Source of the DNA: JAEUMG01 sp046349315
GTDB lineage: Bacteria > Pseudomonadota > Alphaproteobacteria > Rhizobiales > Aestuariivirgaceae
Length of the DNA stretch: 64,000 nucleotides
Assembly (NCBI GenBank): GCA_046349315.1
Contig: JAXMCQ010000012.1
Span: 1 to 64,000, forward strand
Direction of reading: 5' to 3'
Positions 35,100-43,656 of this stretch are shown piece after piece (positions within the stretch are counted from its first letter, which is position 1; each line of letters begins with the position of its first letter). Both the position numbers and the translations under genes were made by a program. The notes beneath the pieces were generated by a model that made no database searches, was not told the DNA's origin, and was given only the letters and a program-made list of their open reading frames with translations.

Positions 35100-35249
35100 A
35101 TGAGCTTTTTGAAGGATTTCTGGCAGTATATGAAAGCGCGCAGAAAATTCTGGCTGCTGCCGGTTTTCATTTGCATGTTCCTGCTTGGCGGCCTTCTGAT
35201 CCTCAGCAAAGGCTCTGCCGTCGCGCCGTTCATCTACACGCTGTTCTAG
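35100..35249 (+). CDS. DUF5989-family membrane micro-protein
   Basis: 49 residues: an amphipathic charged N-terminus (MSFLKDFWQYMKARRKFWLLP), one transmembrane helix (VFICMFLLGGLLILSKGSAV) and the tail APFIYTLF. This is the layout of DUF5989 proteins, which lie beside SxtJ/carbamoyltransferase or SGNH genes in envelope and natural-product clusters. Here the next gene, 21 bp on, encodes a membrane-anchored SGNH protein. No function is established. Confidence 0.8.
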   Translation: MSFLKDFWQYMKARRKFWLLPVFICMFLLGGLLILSKGSAVAPFIYTLF

Positions 35250-35270
35250 TTCCGATCTGCGCGGCTGGAC

Positions 35271-36248
35271 ATGCGCAAGTTCCTGTTCCCGGTTCTCTTC
35301 GGCGTCGTCACGCTTGTTGTGACGGCGCTATTTCTCGAGGCGGCGGTGCGGCTTGTCGTCGATGACGGCATGCAATTCGATCTCGAGATGTGGAAATATG
35401 CGCGCGACGTAAAGGTCGTGTCGCCCAATCCATCGATCGGGCACGAGCATGGGCCGAACCGCAAGGCACATCTCATGGGCGTCGATGTCGAAACGAGCCA
35501 GCAGGGCTTGCGCGACCGAGAATTTGCGCTCGATCCGAAACCCGGCACCGAGCGTATCATGATGGTCGGCGATTCACTGACTTTCGGCTGGGGCGTGCCC
35601 TATGAGGCGACATTCTCCAAGCGCATCGAAAAGCTTTATGCCGATGCCGGGCAGCAAGTTGAAGTGATCAATACCGGTGTGGGCAATTGGAATACGGTGC
35701 AGGAAGTCACCTATTTCCTGACCAAGGCGAAGGACTTCAAGCCCGACATTGTCGTTCTCAATTACTTCGTCAACGATGCCGAGCCGGTGCCAGAAAAGAG
35801 GGCGCCGCCGTCTTTCCTGATGCGGAATTGCTATTCCTGCGTCTTCATAGCGGGGCGGGTAGACATGTTGCGCCGGCTGTTTTTAGGGGGGCCGAGTTGG
35901 GATGAATATTATCTCGGCCTTTATGGAAAGGGCGATACGCCAGGCTGGCTCGCAGCGAAGGCGGCGATCAAGCAGCTTGCCGATTATTGCAAAGCCAACA
36001 ATATCAAGCTCGTTATCGCAAACCTGCCGGAGCTTCACGACGTCGCAAATTATCGCTTCGACGCTGTGACGCAGCTCGTCAAGGATGCCGCAGCCGAAAA
36101 CGGCGCGGTTTTCGTCGATCTCCTGCCGGCAGTGAAGGGCGAGGACTCCGCCGATCTATGGGTTACGCCTCCTGACCCGCATCCGAATGCGTTTGCGAAT
36201 GAGTTGCTCGCAAACGGTCTCTACGAGACGCTGAAGAATTTGCAGTGA
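35271..36248 (+). CDS. Membrane-anchored SGNH/GDSL hydrolase
   Basis: 325 residues. One N-terminal helix (about 5-28) then a periplasmic SGNH domain: block I GDSLTFGWG with the nucleophile S102, NTGVGNWNTVQE as block II, LNYFVNDAEP as block III (Asn-x-x-Asp), and the C-terminal catalytic pair in PPDPHPNAFANELLA (Asp-x-His). All catalytic elements are present. Its last 86 bp overlap the 3' end of the opposite-strand glycosyltransferase gene. Together with the preceding DUF5989 gene it is a likely two-gene operon. A role in O-acyl modification of an envelope glycan is inferred. Confidence 0.82.
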   Translation: MRKFLFPVLFGVVTLVVTALFLEAAVRLVVDDGMQFDLEMWKYARDVKVVSPNPSIGHEHGPNRKAHLMGVDVETSQQGLRDREFALDPKPGTERIMMVGDSLTFGWGVPYEATFSKRIEKLYADAGQQVEVINTGVGNWNTVQEVTYFLTKAKDFKPDIVVLNYFVNDAEPVPEKRAPPSFLMRNCYSCVFIAGRVDMLRRLFLGGPSWDEYYLGLYGKGDTPGWLAAKAAIKQLADYCKANNIKLVIANLPELHDVANYRFDAVTQLVKDAAAENGAVFVDLLPAVKGEDSADLWVTPPDPHPNAFANELLANGLYETLKNLQ

Positions 36249-37710
36249 TCGTTCGCGGCGCGGACTGAGCTGCCGTGGCCGGGTCGTAACGGCTCACGAT
36301 CGTCCAACCTATTGCGCCGAGATAAAGAAGTGTCGCTGCGTGTTCCTTGTAGTCGGCGAGCTGCGGTATCCACCAGATCGCGACGGTGAAGGGCGCGATA
36401 ATCGCAACACCGATGACGAAGCGCGACATCCACCAATTGGGGATGAGTGCGGCAAATGGAAGGATCCAGACAACGTACCAGACCCACAAATGTGCAACCA
36501 CCGAGAAGGTTACCGCGCACATGATGGCAAGGCAGGCGCGAAGCGTGTTTTCACGGGTGGGTTCAATCCATAACCTGCCGCATTGCCAAAGCGCGAGGAT
36601 TGGAAAGACCGCCGACGCCACATAGGCCAGCGGCCAGACAAAGCCGCCCAGCATGCTGTCGATGGCCAATACTGCATCGCGCGGCTGCAGGAATCGCCAG
36701 ACATTGAGAAGGCGCGTCCCGTCCAGGAAGTTGAGAGAACGCACGAACAGGGCAAAGACCAGAATCGCCAAGACGCCGGGAACAAGCATGCGACGCAGAT
36801 AGGGGGCCCAGCTCATATTCTCCCGGCGCCGCGCATAGATGAGGTCGACGAGAAAGAGCGGTGCGGTCGTATATTTGCAGAGGGATGAAGCGGTGAGCGC
36901 GATCGCCGCTGTCGGTTTTGCGCGCAAGAGAAAGTAAAGCCAGATCAGCGCGAAGAAGACCATGGCGATATCATTGTGGCCTTCGGCGACGATTTGGCCG
37001 ACGCCGACGGGGAGCCAACCGAAGACAACGACAGCCAATGCACGTTCGAGGGACGTGTCCTCGGCGCCTATGCGGCGCAAGACAATGAGGGACCCGATCC
37101 AGGCCGCGACGAGCAGCAGCTTGAAAAACAAAAATGCGCCGAGAAGGCTCGTTCCGACGAATGCCATCACGATCGCGGAAATTATGGCCCAGAGAGGACC
37201 ATAGGACATTGGCATCGGAAAGTGATCGAGAGGCAGATTGGCCACCGCATCCGCAGTGAAGGCGATGGAATAAGGATTGACGCCGGCCGCGGCCATCCGG
37301 CCCCAGACAGCGGAGAGCCACAGATCCTGCGTGAAGACCGGATAGGCAAGAAACAGGACCGGCGCACAAGCATAGGCCCAATTGTAGAGTGTCCCAATCG
37401 TACGCTCGTCAATGTCGTCGCGCAGGCGCGGAAGCATGATTAGCAGGCCAGCGCATGCGCTCGTTACCACTGCGAGCGGGATGAAATGGCTCAGAATGAT
37501 TTGCCAGTTCGCGGCGAAGAGAGTTTGCGGCGAACCAATGAATGGCAGTTCGCCAACGATGCGTTCAAAAAAGGCTGCCGATTTGGGCGAGTACTCTTTC
37601 TTCCAAAGGGCTGCACCCTGGATGTAGGAAGAGGCGGCCATGACCGCGTTGGCAAGCAATACCAAGGCACCGAACCAATGAACGCGAATGACAAGAGAGC
37701 GGGAAGCCAA
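36163..37710 (-). CDS. GT-C-type polytopic glycosyltransferase (mannosyltransferase-like)
   Basis: A 515-residue membrane protein with about twelve helices and a TTG start preceded by GCAAGGAG. The first extracytoplasmic loops contain QDLWLSAVWGRMAAAGVNPYSI and PLDHFPMPMSYGPLWAIISA, similar to polyprenyl-phosphomannose-dependent GT-C transferases (MptA/B-like). VGQIVAEGHNDIAMVFFALIW and ASSLCKYTTAPLFLVDLIYA are also typical. The C-terminal tail (SASRRDRLRATHSQ) is basic and encoded across the 3' end of the SGNH gene. Donor and acceptor unknown. Confidence 0.78.
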   Translation of the reverse strand: MASRSLVIRVHWFGALVLLANAVMAASSYIQGAALWKKEYSPKSAAFFERIVGELPFIGSPQTLFAANWQIILSHFIPLAVVTSACAGLLIMLPRLRDDIDERTIGTLYNWAYACAPVLFLAYPVFTQDLWLSAVWGRMAAAGVNPYSIAFTADAVANLPLDHFPMPMSYGPLWAIISAIVMAFVGTSLLGAFLFFKLLLVAAWIGSLIVLRRIGAEDTSLERALAVVVFGWLPVGVGQIVAEGHNDIAMVFFALIWLYFLLRAKPTAAIALTASSLCKYTTAPLFLVDLIYARRRENMSWAPYLRRMLVPGVLAILVFALFVRSLNFLDGTRLLNVWRFLQPRDAVLAIDSMLGGFVWPLAYVASAVFPILALWQCGRLWIEPTRENTLRACLAIMCAVTFSVVAHLWVWYVVWILPFAALIPNWWMSRFVIGVAIIAPFTVAIWWIPQLADYKEHAATLLYLGAIGWTIVSRYDPATAAQSAPRTITANSSASRRDRLRATHSQTHSDAGQEA

Positions 37711-37889
37711 ACAAAACTCCTTGCAAGCCCGACCGCCTGTCTGGCGCCACGGCGATTAGCATTTACTTACGGGGTCGAAAATCGTTCCCGACCCGTTGCC
37801 ACCCTGCGGCCAAGATGCCCCGATCGGAAGCTCCGGTCGAGTCCCATTGCCGGGCGAAAGCACCATGAAACGCGGAATATTCCCGAGGG

Positions 37890-39221
37890 TTAATTTCCCA
37901 ATTGAGGCTGCTGGTCCGGCGGCAGAAGAAATTCTGGGAGCATTTCACCGACAATGATGTTGCCGTCGATCGAGAAGTGGGAATTGTCGGGCCAAAAGAC
38001 GCTTTCCGCTTCGATCTTGCGCTTGATCAGTTCGTCGCCAAGATCGACGGACCTGATGCCGAGCCCATGCAGGTACTCCTTGAGCTCGGCGTAGAAATCC
38101 ACCGTGCTGTGGCTATCCCGCTCAAAGAAGGCCTGTCCGGCGGGGAGAAGGAAGAAGACAAGCTCGTAATGGTTTTCGTCGGCGTGTTTCTTCCAGTCCG
38201 CGATCACCTTCTTGTTCGCGTCGGCATAGGGAAAATTCTTGTAGTCGTAGAAGCCGTCCTTCGTTCCGAGATAGGTCATGCGATGAAGATCGAAAGTCTT
38301 CTGGCCCTTATACATCTCGTATTTGTCGGCCCAATGCAGGAAGGGCTGATCGCCGATCGTCGGGATATAGGGAGAGACCCAAGGGAGGGTGTCCTTCAGC
38401 CAGTACAGCCCGGCGTTGACGAGCTGCGTCGTGTAGGAATATTGCAGCAGAACATGGTTGAGGCCTTTTTCCCCCGCCTTGGCCGCCTTGATCCGTTCAC
38501 GGATCATCGTAAACCATGTCTCGTCCAGCTTGACTATGTTGTTATTGATGTCGAGCCTCGCCTTATCCGCGAGGCCGTGATCGACGACTGTCGAATGGGG
38601 GTGGAGATAGTCGTTGGCAACGTCAGTCGGTGAATAGAAGACAGCGACCTTAGCCGGCCAGCGCCCGACCTTCTTGCCAATCTCCAGGAATTTCGAGAAT
38701 TCATGACGGGTTCCCGAATGGGTCACGCCGCATTTGAACGTCTCGATACCGGTCTCTTTCTCGAAAATGGTTCCGAATTTTGTGTCGAAGGGAGCATAAC
38801 CCCAAGTCACGCTATCGCCGGCGAAGTAGATATAGTTTGGCGCCGGATTTGGGTGCGGCGTGTCGAAGCAGCCGAGATTGTTAGACCACAATTGGTAGCG
38901 GACATCGACATCGTCGAGATAGTGCCACTGGTCGGTGCGCGGCTTATCCGTCGGGGCGATGTCAAAGCCGCGGTCGTCATTGGCGACGTAATAGTCCTTT
39001 GGATAGCCGCGACCAAAGAAGTCCGGAACATAATACCCCTCCCGATAGCCCGGAAGGGCGCCCTCCATATCATCGGACAGCGTGTAGAAGCCTACGGTGT
39101 CAAAGATCGCAACCGTGGCGAGCAGGAGGCCGACCTGTAGTGCAATCGCACCTAACCTGCCGAAGCGCCTTGGCACAGACGTAGCCGGAAGGGTTTCGGC
39201 TTGCGGCTGACTGTTGCTCAT
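37890..39221 (-). CDS. Membrane-anchored SGNH/AlgX-like protein
   Basis: 443 residues from the ATG at 39221. One N-terminal transmembrane helix (about 24-44) is followed by a periplasmic domain with YFAGDSVTWGYAP (Ser 137 in block I), SGTRHEFSKFLEIG and FYSPTDVANDYL (block II/III area), and the terminal WPDNSHFSIDGN, an Asp-x-x-His pair. The size and the WPDNSHFS ending recall acyltransferase-associated SGNH proteins of the AlgX/DltD type. It is the third SGNH protein within 13 kb. Probable envelope glycan O-acylation. Confidence 0.75.
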   Translation of the reverse strand: MSNSQPQAETLPATSVPRRFGRLGAIALQVGLLLATVAIFDTVGFYTLSDDMEGALPGYREGYYVPDFFGRGYPKDYYVANDDRGFDIAPTDKPRTDQWHYLDDVDVRYQLWSNNLGCFDTPHPNPAPNYIYFAGDSVTWGYAPFDTKFGTIFEKETGIETFKCGVTHSGTRHEFSKFLEIGKKVGRWPAKVAVFYSPTDVANDYLHPHSTVVDHGLADKARLDINNNIVKLDETWFTMIRERIKAAKAGEKGLNHVLLQYSYTTQLVNAGLYWLKDTLPWVSPYIPTIGDQPFLHWADKYEMYKGQKTFDLHRMTYLGTKDGFYDYKNFPYADANKKVIADWKKHADENHYELVFFLLPAGQAFFERDSHSTVDFYAELKEYLHGLGIRSVDLGDELIKRKIEAESVFWPDNSHFSIDGNIIVGEMLPEFLLPPDQQPQLGN

Positions 39222-39446
39222 GGGTGCATCCCGTCCAGGCCCCATACGGGGTGGCCGATTTAGGCACAGTTGGCGCGGCGAATCCAGCCTGAGGCGGGCG
39301 GCGCTGCGGCAAGTTCCGCGCTATCCCACCTTCATCAGGCGGGTGCGGGTCCGAAATGCGCGAAATGCAATTGCGGAGCTCTTGCATGCCAGTGCCATTG
39401 GCATTCATGATCGTGGCCTGCTCAGCCCCGTTCGGGAGAAACAGCC

Positions 39447-41849
39447 TTGGCCGCAACCGCGCGATCCCTCTTGCCTTCCGGCAAAAGCATTACCATCGAC
39501 ATGCTGCGCGATCTCGAGCGCAAGGTGTTGTGGCTTTCGACGCAGACCATTCATCATGCCAATCACGAGCGCGTCAACCAGGACGGCTTGAAGATCGGCG
39601 GCCACCAGGCATCGTCCGCCTCGCTCGTGACGATCATGACGGCGCTCTATTTTTCGGTGCTCAGGCCTGAGGATCGGGTTGCCGTCAAGCCGCATGCCTC
39701 GCCGGTTTTTCATGCCATCCAGTATCTCTTGGGCAACCAGTCGCTCGAAAAGCTCAAGAATTTTCGGGCCTATGGCGGCGCCCAGTCCTATCCCTCGCGG
39801 ACGAAGGACGTCGATGATGTGGATTTTTCCACCGGGTCGGTCGGCCTCGGCGTGGCGATGACGTCCTTCGCGAGCCTAGTGCAGGATTACGTCCACGGCC
39901 ACGGCTGGGGCAAATCATGGCCGGAGGGGCGCATGATCGCGCTTGCCGGCGATGCAGAGCTTGATGAAGGCAATATCTACGAAGCGCTGATCGAGGGCTG
40001 GAAACACCAGCTCAAGAATACCTGGTGGATCATCGATTATAACCGCCAGAGTCTCGACGCCATCATTCAGACCCCGCTGACCGGCAAACTTACGACGGTC
40101 TTCGAAAATATGGGCTGGGAGGTCCGTACCCTTAAATACGGGCGCAAGCTCGAGGCTTTGCGCGACCTGCCTGGGGGTCCGGCCATCCTTCAATGGATCG
40201 ATAATTGCGATAACGCGCTCTATTCGGCGCTGACGTTTCAGGGTGGTGCGGGGTTCAGACAGCAGCTTCAGGCCGACCTCGCAGGCGAGCCGGACGCGCT
40301 CGCTCTCATCGAAAGTCTTTCCGATCCCGATCTCGGCAGCCTCATGACGAATCTCGGCGGCCATTGTCTTGAGACGCTGCTTGACGCTTTCAATTCGGCG
40401 CCGACGGACCGTCCCGTCTGCTTCATCTGCTACACGATCAAGGGCTATGGACTGCCGCTTGCCGGGCATAAGGACAATCACGCGGGCTTGATGACGCCCG
40501 ACCAGATGAAGGCGTTCAAGGATCAGAACAGCATCGTCGAGGGCGAGGAGTGGTCGAAGACGGCTGGTCTCAATCGCGATTTCCAGCAATTCGAAGCCGC
40601 GTTGGACGAAGTTCCGTTCAACGCCAAGGGCCGCCGCCGGCTTCGGGCCGAGCGTGTGCCCGTCGGCGAACTGCCTTTGCCGTCCCTCAAAGGGACAATG
40701 TCCACCCAGCAAGGCTTCGGGTTGATCTTGCAGGAAATCGCGCGCTCGCAATCGAAACTTGCAGAGCGGATCGTCACCACATCTCCGGATGTCACGGTCT
40801 CGACCAATCTTGGCCCGTGGGTAAACCGGCGGGGCGTGTTCGATGTCAACGAGGTCGACGACGTCTTCCAGTCGCGCAAGCTCATGTCGGTGCAGCGCTG
40901 GCATAAGGGGCCGAGCGGCCAGCATATCGAGCTTGGAATCGCCGAGAACAATCTGTTCCTCATGCTCGCCGCATTGGGATTGAGCCATGAAATTTTTGGG
41001 GAGCGGCTGATCCCGATCGGAACGCTTTATGATCCCTTCATCGCGCGTGGCCTCGATGCTCTAAACTATGCCTGCTATCAGGATGCGCGATTCATTCTTG
41101 TTGCGACGCCTTCCGGCATTACGCTTGCGCCCGAAGGCGGCGCGCATCAGTCATTGTCGACGCCGCTCATCGGCATGGCGCAGGACGGGATTGCCAGCTT
41201 CGAGCCCGCCTTTGTCGACGAGCTCTCCGTCATCCTGCAATGGGCGTTTGAATATATCCAGCGGACCCCGCAAACGGCTGAGGGCGACGAATGGGTGCAT
41301 GAGCGGGAAGGCGGCTCGGTCTATTTGCGGCTTTCGACGCGCGGGCTCGACCAGCCGGTCAGAGAACTGACGCCCGAGACGCGCGACGCCATCATCAAGG
41401 GCGGATACTGGCTCCGGCCGCCGCGTGAAGGCGCGTCCCTGGCGATCGCCTATGCCGGTGCCGTTGCGCCGGAGGCGGCCTCCGCCATGGGGCAAATCCT
41501 CAATCGGCATCCCGATGCCGGGCTCCTCGCCGTGACGTCGGCGGATCGCTTGAGCGCCGGCTGGACCGCGGCACAAGTCGCCCAGAGGCATGGCGACTTT
41601 TCGACCATTTCGCATGTCGAGGAATTGCTTGCGCCCTTGGCCAGCGATGCGCGCCTCGTCACCGTGCTCGACGGGCACCCGGAAGCATTATCGTGGATGG
41701 GTGCGGTCCATGGCCATAAGGTCCAGGCCCTTGGCGTTGAACATTTCGGACAGTCCGGAACGATCAATGATCTCTATCGGCATCATGGCATCGATACGGA
41801 ATCTATTGTGGACGCCGCGCTTGCGCCGGGGCGCCCTCGGCGACGCTAG
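39447..41849 (+). CDS. Thiamine-diphosphate enzyme of the transketolase/pyruvate dehydrogenase E1 family
   Basis: 800 residues if the TTG at 39447 is used (GGGAG nine bases upstream); the ATG at 39501 is an alternative. The N-terminal domain carries IGGHQASSASLVTIMTALYF and the ThDP/Mg motif opening GDAELDEGNIYEAL and closing WWIIDYNRQSLD. The second domain holds GIAENNLFLMLAALGLSHE with the catalytic-type Glu, and a TK C-terminal domain follows. This order matches homodimeric E1 (AceE) more than classic transketolase, yet no E2 or E3 gene is near. It may act on its own as a 2-oxo acid or ketose enzyme. Its stop overlaps the next, convergent gene by four bases. Confidence 0.82.
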   Translation: MAATARSLLPSGKSITIDMLRDLERKVLWLSTQTIHHANHERVNQDGLKIGGHQASSASLVTIMTALYFSVLRPEDRVAVKPHASPVFHAIQYLLGNQSLEKLKNFRAYGGAQSYPSRTKDVDDVDFSTGSVGLGVAMTSFASLVQDYVHGHGWGKSWPEGRMIALAGDAELDEGNIYEALIEGWKHQLKNTWWIIDYNRQSLDAIIQTPLTGKLTTVFENMGWEVRTLKYGRKLEALRDLPGGPAILQWIDNCDNALYSALTFQGGAGFRQQLQADLAGEPDALALIESLSDPDLGSLMTNLGGHCLETLLDAFNSAPTDRPVCFICYTIKGYGLPLAGHKDNHAGLMTPDQMKAFKDQNSIVEGEEWSKTAGLNRDFQQFEAALDEVPFNAKGRRRLRAERVPVGELPLPSLKGTMSTQQGFGLILQEIARSQSKLAERIVTTSPDVTVSTNLGPWVNRRGVFDVNEVDDVFQSRKLMSVQRWHKGPSGQHIELGIAENNLFLMLAALGLSHEIFGERLIPIGTLYDPFIARGLDALNYACYQDARFILVATPSGITLAPEGGAHQSLSTPLIGMAQDGIASFEPAFVDELSVILQWAFEYIQRTPQTAEGDEWVHEREGGSVYLRLSTRGLDQPVRELTPETRDAIIKGGYWLRPPREGASLAIAYAGAVAPEAASAMGQILNRHPDAGLLAVTSADRLSAGWTAAQVAQRHGDFSTISHVEELLAPLASDARLVTVLDGHPEALSWMGAVHGHKVQALGVEHFGQSGTINDLYRHHGIDTESIVDAALAPGRPRRR

Positions 41850-42304
41850 GATTTGCGCCAGGTGGGCGAGGGCTGCGGGAGATGTTTTGTGAGTTCGGCG
41901 TCCGGAATCTTGGTAAAATCCTTCGCCAGGGTCGTTACAATCCTGTCTTGAAGCTGGCGCGAAAGGGCTGACTGCAGTTCGGCGAGAATGTGGCTTGGTG
42001 CTGCAAGGACAAGCGCGTCGCAAGACGAGGCATCGGCATCGCCGTTCAATTGCTGCGCAACATAATGGGCGAAGTCGCGCTCAGCGCGATCATGCGGATC
42101 CTGCCGTGGCTCGACGCCGTGCCGGGTGGGGGATGAGCTTTCCTGGACGCGCGAGGGAGGCTTGCGGCCGAGGTCGTGCGATCGATCGTGAATATGCTTC
42201 GATTCAAGCTCTCTAACGGTGCGAAAATGATGCCCTTCCGCCGGGCGGACAAAGCGGGCGCGGCCGCCATCGGCGATCACGTAATAAGCGTTGACGTTGT
42301 GCAT
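41846..42304 (-). CDS. Host attachment protein family
   Basis: A 152-residue Host_attach (AtsA/AttT-like) protein. It opens YYVIADGGRARFVRP, the characteristic first strand with the Asp-Gly-x-x-Ala-Arg pattern, then has a Ser/Arg/Pro-rich middle region, AERDFAHYVAQQL and LVLAAPSHILAELQ. Related Agrobacterium proteins were first noted for plant-cell attachment, and the fold is shared with bacterial Rid/eRF1-like proteins. GGAGAAACC precedes the ATG. It is divergent from a hemerythrin gene with a perfect FixK/FNR-type box in between, so expression under low oxygen is likely. Confidence 0.85.
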   Translation of the reverse strand: MHNVNAYYVIADGGRARFVRPAEGHHFRTVRELESKHIHDRSHDLGRKPPSRVQESSSPTRHGVEPRQDPHDRAERDFAHYVAQQLNGDADASSCDALVLAAPSHILAELQSALSRQLQDRIVTTLAKDFTKIPDAELTKHLPQPSPTWRKS

Positions 42305-42369
42305 AAGGTTTCTCCATGCGGCCAGCCGCGATTTTGAATTCTGCGTGAGCGATATTGGCCAACCTAGCC

Positions 42370-42383
42370 TTGATCTGGATCAA
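42370..42383. promoter_or_regulatory. FixK/FNR-type box
   Basis: TTGATCTGGATCAA is a perfect match to the FNR/FixK/ANR consensus TTGAT-N4-ATCAA. It lies 66 bases upstream of the host-attachment start and 35 bases upstream of the hemerythrin start. The position argues for the hemerythrin ATG at 42418 rather than an upstream in-frame TTG at 42355. Confidence 0.85.
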
Positions 42384-42417
42384 GGCTCAAGCGCTTGGCT
42401 CGTCTACAAATTCCAAG

Positions 42418-42954
42418 ATGCGGGAGAGTGACCGAGATGGCGGCTGGGTGAAACGGAACGCGCTCGACCTGATCGAGCACGAACACCATATCCAGGCGCA
42501 GATTTGCGACTCGTTAGAGCAAATCGCCGACGGCTTGCCCGAAGGGGCCGACAAACGCCTTTGCGCCCAGGTTGCCAGCGCCTTGCGCGAGGAGTTGCCG
42601 CTCCACCACCGCGACGAGGAATGCGGGTTGTTCCCGCTCATAGAAAGGCGTGCCCTCGCCGGCGACGGGGTCTCCGACATCCTGGCGCGCCTCGCCATGG
42701 AACATGCAACCGACGAAAGCTTTGCGACCGAGCTTCTCGAGAGCCTTGATATTTTAAGCGCAGGCGGAAAGCTCAAGAACCCGGACATGGTCGGCTACAT
42801 GTTCCGGAGTTTCTTCGAAAGCTATCGCCGTCACCTGCACTGGGAAAACGTGGTCGTCATTCCCTTGGCCCGTTCCCGCCTGCTTCCGGAAGATCTGGCG
42901 AAGCTCGAAGAAGTCATGACTCGCAACAGGGACTCGGAACGGGACGACGCCTGA
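42418..42954 (+). CDS. Hemerythrin HHE domain protein
   Basis: A 178-residue four-helix di-iron protein. The iron ligands are visible as successive His/Glu sites: LIEHEHHIQAQI, LPLHHRDEECGLFP, LAMEHATDES, and YRRHLHWENVVVIPLA (His-x-x-x-Glu). Hemerythrins bind oxygen or sense and detoxify oxygen and NO. The start is set by the FixK/FNR box located 35 bases upstream, which also predicts induction under oxygen limitation. It is divergent from the host attachment gene. Confidence 0.9.
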   Translation: MRESDRDGGWVKRNALDLIEHEHHIQAQICDSLEQIADGLPEGADKRLCAQVASALREELPLHHRDEECGLFPLIERRALAGDGVSDILARLAMEHATDESFATELLESLDILSAGGKLKNPDMVGYMFRSFFESYRRHLHWENVVVIPLARSRLLPEDLAKLEEVMTRNRDSERDDA

Positions 42955-43029
42955 GTTTCGAAAGCGGGGTTGAGCTCGACCGGCCGGCGCGGCTAGGCTG
43001 CAGGCAATCTCAGCAGGTCGGAGCGGAGC

Positions 43030-43545
43030 ATGGCCTTCGAGTTCAAACCGGTGCGCCCGGCCGGAGTCGAGACCGCGGGCAAACATCCCCTTGAGCGCCT
43101 CGCGAGCCTCGGCCTTTCTCTCCCCGCTGCACCTGGCGCCGTTGCCGCCTATGTGCCATGGGCGATTACCGGCAATCTCCTGATGACGTCCGGCCAATTG
43201 CCATGGGTGGACGGCAAGCTTCTCTACAAGGGAAAAATCGGCAGGGATCTCACGCCGGAGCAGGGATATGATGCCTGCCAACTCGCCACGCTCAATGCGA
43301 TCGCGCAACTCGCCGATGCATTGGGCGATCTTAGTCGCGTCAGGCGTATCGTCAGGCTGGAAGGGACACTCAACGTAGCCCCCGGCTTCACGACCCATCC
43401 GCCCGTGCTCAACGGAGCCTCCGATCTGATCTTTGCCGTTTTCGGCGATGCCGGCCGGCACACAAGGATGATCTACACAAATCCGGAAATGCCGTTGGAT
43501 TGTGCCTGCCTGATCGTTCTCTATGCGGAAGTTGATGTGATCTAG
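43030..43545 (+). CDS. RidA (YjgF/YER057c/UK114) family protein
   Basis: 171 residues. The core Rid fold is visible with GNLLMTSGQLPWVDGKLLYKG, GYDACQLATLNAIAQLADALGDLSRVRRIVRLEG and the C-terminal MPLDCACLIVLYAEVDVI. It belongs to the longer YjgH/Rid2-like type with an N-terminal extension (about 40 residues). RidA hydrolyses reactive enamine/imine products of PLP enzymes, but in this subfamily the key Arg before the terminal Cys region is not evident, so deaminase activity is uncertain. It stands alone. Confidence 0.85.
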   Translation: MAFEFKPVRPAGVETAGKHPLERLASLGLSLPAAPGAVAAYVPWAITGNLLMTSGQLPWVDGKLLYKGKIGRDLTPEQGYDACQLATLNAIAQLADALGDLSRVRRIVRLEGTLNVAPGFTTHPPVLNGASDLIFAVFGDAGRHTRMIYTNPEMPLDCACLIVLYAEVDVI

Positions 43546-43630
43546 ATCGAGATAGTCATCCAGTCTGGGTGGGCGGGTTTCCCGGGTCGAGCCCGAGGAC
43601 AGATAAGGCCGCCGGCAGAGAAATTAGAAG

Positions 43631-43656
43631 TTGATCCGTACACAGACCGTCATGCC
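43631..43656 (-). repeat. Short dispersed repeat unit, copy 3
   Basis: TTGATCCGTACACAGACCGT followed by CATGCC, the reverse complement of the unit at 3728-3753 with three mismatches. It flanks the larger repeat at 43691-43846 just as the copies do near 3.7 kb. Confidence 0.75.
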
